Assembly (NCBI RefSeq): GCF_018283455.1
Contig: NZ_JAAMTH010000001.1
Span: 743,501-807,500 of the forward strand
Origin: Planococcus sp. MSAK28401
GTDB taxonomy: Bacteria; Bacillota; Bacilli; Bacillales_A; Planococcaceae
DNA length: 64,000 nt
Reading direction: 5' to 3'
Of the stretch, positions 26,264 to 33,913 are shown piece after piece (the stretch's first letter is position 1; each line of letters begins with the position of its first letter). The notes below the pieces were generated by a model. That model did no database searches and had not been told where the DNA came from. It was given only the letters and a program-made list of their open reading frames with translations. The translations under genes and the position numbers were made by a program.

Positions 26264-27760
26264 TTAAATGGTTTCTGCTCTTTGTTCATTAACGGCATGG
26301 ATAAATCGCTTGAATGCCTGAGTTTCTTTCAACACGCCGGCATCTTCCAAGATCCGGACGAATTTCTTGCCCAGTTCTTCCCGCACGAGCGCTTCGGCTT
26401 GTTCGCGGTTCGCGATTGGACCGGATTGTGCTTTTAATTGCTCCGCCCAGTCCTGATGCGCGGGTTCTACACGATTCGTTTCGCCGAGCAGGAATTCCTG
26501 GATTTGTTCCAGTTCTTGTTTCAAGCGAGGCGGCAGCACCGCGAGCCCCATCACTTCGATCAAGCCGATATTCTCTTTTTTGATGTGATGGACATCTGCA
26601 TGGGGATGGAAAATCCCCGCAGGATGCTGCTGTGTCGTACGGTTGTTTCTCAACACCAAATCGATTTCGAACAGCCCGTCGCGTTTTCTGGCAATCGGTG
26701 TGATGGTGTTGTGCGGCGTATCCCCGGTGAAGGCGATGACGTCCGCCGCTTCATCCGAATATTGCTTCCAAATCTGTAAAATCTCATCTGCGGCATCCAC
26801 CAGTTCGTCGATGTTTCCGCCTCTCAAGCGAATGACCGACATCGGCCAGTTGACGACAGATGCCCGGATGTCCGGGAATGAATCCAAGTGGAACGTAAAC
26901 GCATCTTCAGCGCGCGTCATCGCGAATTCGTAACGGCCCGCCTGGTAATGGTCGTGGCTCAGGATGGACCCGCCGACAATCGGCAAATCGGCATTCGAAC
27001 CGACGAAGTAGTGGGGGAACTGTTCTGTAAACTTCAGCAATCGTTCAAAGCCGCCGCGGTCGATTTTCATGTCGCGGTGTTCTTCGGATAGAAGGATGCT
27101 ATGTTCATTATAATAGACATAAGGCGAGTATTGGAAATACCAATTTTCCCCGGTGAGCGGAATATTGACGACGCGGTGGTTGGCGCGTGCCGGATAGCCG
27201 ATCTGCCCCACGTAGCCTTCATTTTCCTTGCACAATAAACATTTCGGGTAGCTGAGCGTTTGCTTCATTTCGCGTTCACGTTTGATTTGTTCCGGGTCTT
27301 TTTCCGGTTTGGACAAGTTGATCGTAATGTCCATCTCGCCGTAAGGGCTGGCGTGCTTATAGGAAATATTTTTTCGGATCCGGTTCATTTGAATGTAATT
27401 GCTGTTTTGGCTCAATTCGTAAAAATAATCGGTCGCAGCGATTGGCGACTCCGCGTATTTGTCGTTGAACGCGGCATTGATGGCGGAAGGCCTGGCGACG
27501 AAGCAGTTCATGATATTCGCCGACAGCATTTCCTTGTCATCCAAGAGATTTTGGATGACGCCGTTTTCAACTGCGTAGTCGATGAGCTCTTCCAATAAAT
27601 TGGGGATGCTGTCGTCTGTTGGCTCGACAGCTTCTTCCGGGAAGGCGTCCAGTTCAAGCAAGTGCAGCACCTGGTTGCGGGCATAATCGATATCGTCCCC
27701 TTCGATCAATCCAGTTGCCAAGGCTTTATGGATGAGTCCGGCAAGCGTTTGGTGAATCAT
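26264..27760 (-). CDS. galT: UDP-glucose-hexose-1-phosphate uridylyltransferase (class II GalT)
   Basis: Transfers UMP from UDP-glucose to galactose-1-P in the Leloir pathway. At 498 residues it is the long Firmicutes form (GalT_2), distinct from the short HIT-type enzyme. Typical segments are [41 protein letters not shown] and [17 protein letters not shown], with the catalytic His region HDHYQ. It starts on ATGA shared with the end of galE, and msmX lies downstream, so galK-galE-galT-msmX form one minus-strand operon. Confidence 0.95.
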   Translation of the reverse strand: MIHQTLAGLIHKALATGLIEGDDIDYARNQVLHLLELDAFPEEAVEPTDDSIPNLLEELIDYAVENGVIQNLLDDKEMLSANIMNCFVARPSAINAAFNDKYAESPIAATDYFYELSQNSNYIQMNRIRKNISYKHASPYGEMDITINLSKPEKDPEQIKREREMKQTLSYPKCLLCKENEGYVGQIGYPARANHRVVNIPLTGENWYFQYSPYVYYNEHSILLSEEHRDMKIDRGGFERLLKFTEQFPHYFVGSNADLPIVGGSILSHDHYQAGRYEFAMTRAEDAFTFHLDSFPDIRASVVNWPMSVIRLRGGNIDELVDAADEILQIWKQYSDEAADVIAFTGDTPHNTITPIARKRDGLFEIDLVLRNNRTTQQHPAGIFHPHADVHHIKKENIGLIEVMGLAVLPPRLKQELEQIQEFLLGETNRVEPAHQDWAEQLKAQSGPIANREQAEALVREELGKKFVRILEDAGVLKETQAFKRFIHAVNEQRAETI

Positions 27761-28758
27761 AGCTTAACCTCTTCTCCGTAGCCTGCAGGATGAGCGGAAT
27801 GCCAGTTCCAGGCATCTTCAATGATTTTCGTCACCGAAGTATGGCTTGGATTCCAGCCGAGAATGCGTGTCGCTTTTTCTGTACTGGCGACAAGAACGCT
27901 TGGGTCGCCTGCCCGGCGCGGCCCGATTTTGACAGGAATGTCTTTGCCGGTGACAGAACGCGCGGCAGAAATCATTTCATTGACCGAGAACCCTTGGCTG
28001 CTGCCGAGGTTGAAGACATCATTTTCTCCGCCGTTCCGTAAGTATTCAAGTGCCAACAAGTGGGCGTTGACGAGATCTTCGATATGGACGTAGTCGCGGA
28101 TGCACGTGCCGTCCGGGGTGTCGTAATCGTCACCGAAAACGGTGATTTCCTCACGCTGTCCGAGGGCTGCCTGCAAAATGATTGGTACGAGATGAGATTC
28201 AGGACGGTGATCTTCTCCGATTTCGCCTGTCGCCCGTGCGCCCGCTACATTGAAATAACGCAAGGAAACGAATTTTAACTCATGTGCCACGGACGTCCAC
28301 TTCATCATTTTTTCCATCGTCAGCTTGGTTTCGCCGTAAGTGTTGGTCGGCTGCGTCGGCATCGTTTCGGTGATCGGTACGGCTTCTGGCTCGCCGTAAG
28401 TGGCGGCCGTCGAAGAAAAGACGATGTTCTTGACGCCGTGTTTTGTCATGGCCTGCAACAGTACTTGTGTGCCGTATACGTTATTGTCAAAGTACTTTAA
28501 CGGATTTTCCATTGATTCGCCGACCAGGGAGTTGGCAGCAAAATGAAGCACTTCGTCGATTGACTCATTTTCGAATACGCTATCCAAGAAGTCCGCGTCC
28601 CGGATATCGCCTTCGTAAAAAATAGCTTCCGGGTGGACCGCTTGCCGGTGCCCATTCTCCAAATTATCGACGACCACGACTTGCATGCCTTGGTCGATTA
28701 ATTGATAAACCGCGTGAGAACCGATATAGCCGGCTCCGCCTAATACCAATACACTCAT
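27757..28758 (-). CDS. galE: UDP-glucose 4-epimerase
   Basis: Interconverts UDP-galactose and UDP-glucose. The 333 residues carry the NAD-binding [15 protein letters not shown] at the N-terminus and the catalytic Ser-Tyr-Lys set (SSTAATYG and [12 protein letters not shown]). ATG 28758 is preferred: AGGAG lies 8 nt upstream and the ATG overlaps the galK stop as ATGA. An in-frame GTG three codons earlier is less well placed. It overlaps galT by 4 bp as well. Confidence 0.96.
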   Translation of the reverse strand: MSVLVLGGAGYIGSHAVYQLIDQGMQVVVVDNLENGHRQAVHPEAIFYEGDIRDADFLDSVFENESIDEVLHFAANSLVGESMENPLKYFDNNVYGTQVLLQAMTKHGVKNIVFSSTAATYGEPEAVPITETMPTQPTNTYGETKLTMEKMMKWTSVAHELKFVSLRYFNVAGARATGEIGEDHRPESHLVPIILQAALGQREEITVFGDDYDTPDGTCIRDYVHIEDLVNAHLLALEYLRNGGENDVFNLGSSQGFSVNEMISAARSVTGKDIPVKIGPRRAGDPSVLVASTEKATRILGWNPSHTSVTKIIEDAWNWHSAHPAGYGEEVKL

Positions 28759-29939
28759 AATTGCCACTCCTCTACTAGCTCTTTTGCCCCGTCAGAGATT
28801 TTCGTTTCGTAAAACGATGGGGGATAACCGAAATCTTCGCTATAGACAGCCGTCAGGTTTTTTTTGAAATTGTCGATCTGCGCCTGCTCGACGATGGCAA
28901 TCGCACAGCCGCCAAATCCTGCCCCGGTCATCCGTGCGCCGATGACACCGGGATGGCCCCATGCCGTTTCCGCGATTTTATCAAGTTCCGCGCCCGTAAC
29001 TTCGTAATCGTCACGAAGCGAGACGTGGGAGGCGTTCATCAAGTTTCCGAACGCTTCGATATGGCCTTGCTGCAGTTCGCTGAGCGCACGCACGGTCCGT
29101 TCATTTTCGTAGACAGCGTGCTTGGCGCGTTTTCGGTTGATGTCGTTTGCGATCAAATGCTTGTGCTGCTCGAATTGTTCGCCGGTCAATTCGCCGAGGC
29201 TATCGATCGGCAATTCTGTCCGCAAATCCATCAAAGCCTGTTCGCATTCGCTGCGGCGTTCGTTGTATTTGGATGCGGCGAGCGTCCGCTGTTTATTGGA
29301 ATTGATGATGACGATTTCATAGCCGTTCAATTCGACCGGTGCGTAACTGAATTCCAGCGTTTGGCAATCCAGCAGCATCGCGTGGTCTTTTTTACCTTTG
29401 CCAATAGCGAACTGGTCCATGATGCCGCTGTTGACGCCGAGGTAATCGTTTTCAACTTTTTGCCCCAGGCGGATCATCTGCAGGCGCTCGATCTCCAAAT
29501 CGAATAGCTCTTCTAGCACCACTCCTGTCGCCATTTCAATGGAAGCGGAAGAGGAGAGGCCGGCACCATTTGGAATATCTCCATAAAATAAGATATCCAT
29601 GCCCGAAGAAATCGAAAAACCATTTTCGATAAATGTGTGGATCATGCCTTTCGGGAAGTTCGCCCAGTCGTGATCGGAATTGAAAGACAAATCGTTAAGT
29701 GTGCACTCGATGATTCCGGTATCCGAAAAGTTCATCGAATAAAAACGCAATGTTTGGTCGGTGCGCTTTCGAGCAATCGCGTAAGTGCCGAGTGAGATGG
29801 CGGCTGGAAACACATGGCCACCATTGTAATCGGTATGTTCACCGATCAAATTGATGCGGCCGGGCGCGAAAAAAGATCGCGGGGTGTCAGTGGTCTGAAA
29901 GATATCCTGGTAGTTTTGCAGCAAATCTGGCTGTGTCAT
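28755..29939 (-). CDS. galK: Galactokinase
   Basis: Phosphorylates galactose to galactose-1-P. A GHMP kinase of 394 residues with the galactokinase signature [16 protein letters not shown] near residue 28 and the ATP loop [24 protein letters not shown] and [12 protein letters not shown] are further motifs. Two adjacent ATGs exist (29942 and 29939); GGAGGG is better spaced for 29939. It is the first gene of the operon, with a predicted promoter at 29981-30009 and a palindrome for the neighbouring ROK repressor downstream of it. Confidence 0.95.
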   Translation of the reverse strand: MTQPDLLQNYQDIFQTTDTPRSFFAPGRINLIGEHTDYNGGHVFPAAISLGTYAIARKRTDQTLRFYSMNFSDTGIIECTLNDLSFNSDHDWANFPKGMIHTFIENGFSISSGMDILFYGDIPNGAGLSSSASIEMATGVVLEELFDLEIERLQMIRLGQKVENDYLGVNSGIMDQFAIGKGKKDHAMLLDCQTLEFSYAPVELNGYEIVIINSNKQRTLAASKYNERRSECEQALMDLRTELPIDSLGELTGEQFEQHKHLIANDINRKRAKHAVYENERTVRALSELQQGHIEAFGNLMNASHVSLRDDYEVTGAELDKIAETAWGHPGVIGARMTGAGFGGCAIAIVEQAQIDNFKKNLTAVYSEDFGYPPSFYETKISDGAKELVEEWQL

Positions 29940-29958
29940 CATGTCCCTCCGATACTTT

Positions 29959-29977
29959 GTAAATTAATTTAATTAAC
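29959..29977 (-). promoter_or_regulatory. Predicted ROK-repressor operator at the galK start site
   Basis: GTAAATTAATTTAATTAAC is a 19-bp palindrome, symmetric at 16 of 18 paired positions. On the minus strand it begins 3 bp after the -10 box of the galK promoter, where a bound protein blocks initiation. The divergent gene at 30047 encodes a ROK regulator, the natural candidate; galactose or a derivative would be the inducer. Confidence 0.65.
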
Positions 29978-29980
29978 ATA

Positions 29981-30009
29981 AGTATATGGTATTTTGTTAA
30001 ACTATTCAA
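29981..30009 (-). promoter_or_regulatory. Predicted sigma-A promoter of galKET-msmX
   Basis: On the minus strand: -35 TTGAAT (30009-30004), 17-bp spacer, -10 TATACT (29986-29981). Both hexamers are close to consensus. The galK start lies about 40 bp downstream. Confidence 0.7.
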
Positions 30010-30046
30010 TAAAGAAACTGAAAACTTTAAAAACGGAGGAATCAGC

Positions 30047-31198
30047 ATGCGCCAAGGCAGCTTTCAATGGATGAAATCGATGAACAAATCGATCATCCTA
30101 AATAAAATCAGAACGCAAGGGCCAATCTCCAGGGCGCAGATTGCGCGCGAGACCAACTTGACTCGTCCGACAGTGAGTAGCAATGTAAAAGAATTGATCG
30201 ACCAGAACATTGTCGAAGAAAGCGATATCGGCCAGTCCCAAGGTGGCCGCAAACCGACGATGCTGGTCATCAATCACGGCGCTTTTTGCATTCTCGGAGT
30301 GGATGCCGGCCCGGATTCGATCGAATGCATCGTGGCGGATCTCTCCGGAAAAGTGCTTGAAAGATCCGAAACCCAATTGCAATTGCCGACCGATAATGAA
30401 AAGTTTCTCGACGCCTTGAAACGCTGCATCCAAGACTGCCTGGTGAAAACGACAGGCAAAGACGTCGTCGGCATCGGAGTTGCCATGCACGGGGTGGTGG
30501 ATGTCGAGACGGGGATGTCACTGGTGGCACCGAATTTAGGGCTCACCGATATCCCGATCAAAGAAGAGCTCGAGAATACGTTCGGCCTGGAAGTGAAAGT
30601 AGAAAACGATGCACGCGCCATGGCGCTTGGGGAGTTTTGGTTCGGCGATCATGGTGAACTCGAGAGCATGCTTGCAGTCAATATCGGCCGTGGCGTGGGT
30701 GCAGGGATGATCATCGGCGGAAAGCTATATCATGGCTCCTCCGATATCGCTGGGGAGATCGGCCATATGACAATCGATCTGAACGGTCAGGTGTGCGAAT
30801 GCGGCAACCGCGGCTGCCTGCAGACCTTTGTCGCGGGACCCGCAATCACGCGGAACATCAGCGAGAAAACAGCGCAATCACTGAGTGCGGAGCAAGTTTT
30901 CGAACAAGCGCTGGGCGGCAATGAAGCCTGCATCGAGGTACTGACACAAGCCGGAAGGGCGATGGGCGTTGGGCTGACCAATCTGATCCATATCGTCAAT
31001 CCGGAAAAAATCGTATTGGGCGGCGGCGTTTCCAAAGCACAGCAATTCATCCTGCCGGCGATCCGTGAAACGATTCAGGCGTCTGCATTGACGCAATCGG
31101 CAAGCCGGACGCAAGTGGAAATTACTAAGCTTGGCGACGACGCCACGTTAATCGGGGCAGTGACGCTATTGTTGGTGGACGTCTTTGAACTGACGTAA
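30047..31198 (+). CDS. ROK-family transcriptional repressor, probably of the gal operon
   Basis: A 383-residue regulator of the XylR/NagC type. The N-terminal winged helix (about 12-72; ISRAQIARETNLTRPTVSSNVKELI) is followed by a ROK sugar-kinase-like domain. That domain has the zinc motif CECGNRGCLQTF, the GEIGHM segment and the phosphate loop LGVDAGPDSIECIVADLSG. AACGGAGGAATC precedes ATG 30047. It is divergent from galK, shares the palindrome-bearing region, and is followed by galM. It probably represses galKET-msmX and perhaps itself, released by galactose; a catalytic sugar-kinase role is unlikely given the HTH. Confidence 0.88.
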   Translation: MRQGSFQWMKSMNKSIILNKIRTQGPISRAQIARETNLTRPTVSSNVKELIDQNIVEESDIGQSQGGRKPTMLVINHGAFCILGVDAGPDSIECIVADLSGKVLERSETQLQLPTDNEKFLDALKRCIQDCLVKTTGKDVVGIGVAMHGVVDVETGMSLVAPNLGLTDIPIKEELENTFGLEVKVENDARAMALGEFWFGDHGELESMLAVNIGRGVGAGMIIGGKLYHGSSDIAGEIGHMTIDLNGQVCECGNRGCLQTFVAGPAITRNISEKTAQSLSAEQVFEQALGGNEACIEVLTQAGRAMGVGLTNLIHIVNPEKIVLGGGVSKAQQFILPAIRETIQASALTQSASRTQVEITKLGDDATLIGAVTLLLVDVFELT

Positions 31199-31248
31199 AG
31201 CGAATGGTTGTGTAGGGGGATATAAACATTGGAAGGGTGATCAACAAG

Positions 31249-32295
31249 ATGACAATTACTAAAAAAGCATTCGGCCAAATCAATGGCCAAGATATCACGC
31301 GCTATACACTGACAAACGACAAGGGCTTTCAAGTCTCGTGTCTCGACTACGGCTGCATCATCACGGAAATCCTTGCGCCAGACCGAGACGGTTTGTTGGA
31401 GAATGTAGTACTCGGCTTCGATACATGGGAAGAGTACGGAAGCAATCCGCATTATTTCGGTGCCGTCGTCGGGCGTTTTGCAGGCCGCATCCAAGAAGGG
31501 GCTTTTACAATAGAAGGAACGGATTACCAGCTCGCCAAAAATTCCGATGGCCAGCATTTGCACGGCGGCCCTGGCGGCTTTCATTCGGCTATCTGGAAAG
31601 CGAAATTGATTGAGAATGAGCATGAATCAATTGTGGAATTTACCCATTTCAGCCCGGACGAAGAAGAAGGGTTTCCCGGGAATCTAACGATGACGGTTCG
31701 CTACATCGTGAAAAACGATGAAAATCAATTGACGATTGCCTACTTCGCGAACTCCGATAAAACGACCTTGCTGAATGTCACCAACCATTCCTATTTCAAC
31801 TTGAGCGGTGATTTCAAGCGGACGGTTGTGGATCATCAACTGGCCATCCCAAGCAGCCAATACGCGGAGTTAAACGGCAACATGCTTCCGACCGGTACAC
31901 TGGTGCCGGTAGAAGAAGATCCGCTGTTTGATTTTCGCAAAGGCAGAACCATCCGCGAAGGGACAGACTCTAAGCATCCGCAAATCGAACTGGTCGGCGG
32001 CGGCTATGACCATCCGTTCCTATTGGATAAAGAAGCTAAGCCGGTGATCAAGCTTAAAGACGAGGAAAGCGGGCGCAGTTTGCAGGTCGAAACGACAGAA
32101 CCGGCAGTCGTCTTGTACACCGCCAACCACATCGGCGGCCCGTATTCATTCAAAGGCGTGGCGGCACAAAACCAGCTCGGGCTTTGCCTCGAAACGCAAG
32201 GGATGCCGGATTCCATCCATCATCCGCATTTCCCTTCTGCAATTTTAAAAGCAGGGGAAGTGTTTGAGTCTCAGACGGTTTACCGTTTTTCGTAG
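31249..32295 (+). CDS. galM: Aldose 1-epimerase (galactose mutarotase)
   Basis: Converts beta-D-galactose released by beta-galactosidases into the alpha form used by GalK. The 348 residues have the mutarotase signature: NVVLGFDTWEEY, GRFAGRI, LHGGPGGFHSAIWKA, and TNHSYFNLSG with the catalytic His, with Glu in LCLETQGMPDS. ATG 31249 is chosen because GGGTGATC (31235-31242) matches the anti-Shine-Dalgarno; the in-frame GTG 31237 lies inside that site. It follows the ROK gene by 50 bp. Paired repeat copy 6 and a terminator follow. Confidence 0.93.
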   Translation: MTITKKAFGQINGQDITRYTLTNDKGFQVSCLDYGCIITEILAPDRDGLLENVVLGFDTWEEYGSNPHYFGAVVGRFAGRIQEGAFTIEGTDYQLAKNSDGQHLHGGPGGFHSAIWKAKLIENEHESIVEFTHFSPDEEEGFPGNLTMTVRYIVKNDENQLTIAYFANSDKTTLLNVTNHSYFNLSGDFKRTVVDHQLAIPSSQYAELNGNMLPTGTLVPVEEDPLFDFRKGRTIREGTDSKHPQIELVGGGYDHPFLLDKEAKPVIKLKDEESGRSLQVETTEPAVVLYTANHIGGPYSFKGVAAQNQLGLCLETQGMPDSIHHPHFPSAILKAGEVFESQTVYRFS

Positions 32296-32299
32296 TGCT

Positions 32300-32385
32300 G
32301 TCCCTGTGCACCGCACAATTCAGGCCATGGAAACCGCGCGAATATGGGAGTGAGGGGTGCAAACGCCCCTGTGCACGACACAATT
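32300..32385 (+). repeat. Paired 21-bp repeat element, copy 6
   Basis: Direct copies lie at 32300-32320 and 32365-32385, 65 bp apart, starting 4 bp after the galM stop and ending 6 bp before the terminator stem. The element therefore forms the galM 3' UTR. Its spacer resembles copy 5. Confidence 0.85.
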
Positions 32386-32391
32386 TCAAGC

Positions 32392-32426
32392 AAAAAGGCA
32401 AGCGCAATTTTTGCGCTTGCCTTTTT
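32392..32426 (+). terminator. Terminator of galM
   Basis: A perfect 16-bp stem AAAAAGGCAAGCGCAA / TTGCGCTTGCCTTTTT with a 3-nt loop and a T run. The next 200 bp to 32635 are very AT-rich, probably the promoter region of the following gene, without further features I can define. Confidence 0.9.
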
Positions 32427-32635
32427 TGTGCTTTAATGACCATTTCACATCGTCTACCTGCAGGGGCCTGTGAAATAATATATAAAAAAATGCCATAAAT
32501 TTTAAAGTAATAAGTTCTAAATATTTAGGTATTATTATTTTTTGTATGATAAAATAATCATAAAAATATTATATAGGTAGTTCGATAATCACCGCACCCA
32601 CTTATGAAAATCATCAGCCGAAAAGAGGAAATCCA

Positions 32636-33532
32636 TTGAAAATCCACGTTAAAAAGTTTTTTTATTCCGCCTTGGCCACTTCTATTTTATTAATGGGAGC
32701 GAGCAGTGGTGTTTCAGCCAATGAAACAGCAGGAAACGTCAATCCACAAACGTATGAAGCCTACTCCCAGCAAGATGCTAAGTATTCGAAGAAAGCCGTA
32801 AAAGCCATCAGTGAAGCATTGGGGATGGATGCCAATTCCCAACAAGCTATAGCTGCGATCAACCAGCTGCCCAAAATAAAGGCATGGGAATACTATTTGT
32901 CTAGGTTTGGCAAAAAGTTGAAAGGCAACGAAATTCGCCAAGCAGTGGAAGACATTTTTGATATCGACTTGAACTACGTGTCAAAAAATGACTACGGCAG
33001 CAAGCTTTCGATTTACCCAACACCTGTCATGGAATCCGTGCGCGCTTCTTTGAATGAAGAAGTTACCTCTACTGCAAAAGACGAACGCATTATGAATATG
33101 TCCAAAAACGAAGTCATGGATCGCTATATTAAACAACAAGATTACGCGCTAAGTGGAGCACAGGCGAGCTTATTGATCAACCAAATTTTTGGCGTAAATC
33201 TGGTAGGGATTTCAGGCTTGGAAGGCAAGCAGCTTGCCATCAGCTCGAAGGGGCAATGGATTGTAAAAAGCGACAGGGATTTGTTTATTCTCGAATCCAG
33301 TCTTGATGATGTAGATGTTTCGATTTATGCAGGCCCTTATCTTCAAGAGTTGACGGGCGGCAGTGAATTACCTGCGCCATTAATTGCCAAGCTGACAGAA
33401 TTAGGATTTACGTATAATGAAACAGAACAACTTCTCTATTATAAAAACCCAACTGGTGAATCGGTTCCAGATGCATTCAAGGGGCAGTTGATCGGAATCC
33501 TTTTGGGCACGATTGCGCAAGTGAATGGTTAA
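32636..33532 (+). CDS. Secreted protein of unknown function
   Basis: A 298-residue protein that I do not recognise. An N-terminal signal peptide (KKFFYSALATSILLMGASSGVSA) has a likely cleavage after VSA near residue 28. The mature part is mixed, hydrophilic, without cysteines or evident repeats, and rich in Gln/Asn/Lys helices at its start (YSKKAVKAISEALGMDANSQQAIAAINQLPK). It starts at TTG 32636 behind AAGAGGAA. It stands alone between galM and the c-di-GMP gene, with AT-rich flanks. A secreted adhesin, matrix or stress protein is possible, but nothing in the sequence decides it. Confidence 0.75.
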   Translation: MKIHVKKFFYSALATSILLMGASSGVSANETAGNVNPQTYEAYSQQDAKYSKKAVKAISEALGMDANSQQAIAAINQLPKIKAWEYYLSRFGKKLKGNEIRQAVEDIFDIDLNYVSKNDYGSKLSIYPTPVMESVRASLNEEVTSTAKDERIMNMSKNEVMDRYIKQQDYALSGAQASLLINQIFGVNLVGISGLEGKQLAISSKGQWIVKSDRDLFILESSLDDVDVSIYAGPYLQELTGGSELPAPLIAKLTELGFTYNETEQLLYYKNPTGESVPDAFKGQLIGILLGTIAQVNG

Positions 33533-33913
33533 GGAACCCAAGGTTTAAAAGAATATCCAGATGAACCCTGCAGCTGCCTTTGCGGCAATTGTGGGGTTTA
33601 TTGTGTTTTCATTATTTGGCGTTGTGCTTAATCGCGGGTTCTCAGCCAGATAGCAAGGGCATTTGGCCTGTAAATTAGATGATTGTTCTTTAAATTTCAA
33701 TATTAACAGGGATGAAAATGAATGTTTTAAATTAAGTTGTGGGATAAAAGTAAAAATTAACTATTTAAGCTATTTTTTTATACGGTAATATAGTAGTAGA
33801 ATAGTGCGTTCGAAAAGTAAAGAACAGGAAGTAAACGAAAAGTAAATCATTACACTGTCTTGTTTTGTCACCTTTTGCTGTGGCGAGCGAGTTAAGTATT
33901 GGGGGTTTGAATC
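33533..33913. other. Intergenic stretch without a recognised gene
   Basis: About 380 bp. A weak hairpin (near 33563-33600, ACCCTGCAGCTGCC against GGCAATTGTGGGGTT, then TTTA) may end the preceding transcript. The remainder is AT-rich and contains the GGGGGTTTG ribosome-binding site of the next gene. No RNA motif was recognised. Confidence 0.4.
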
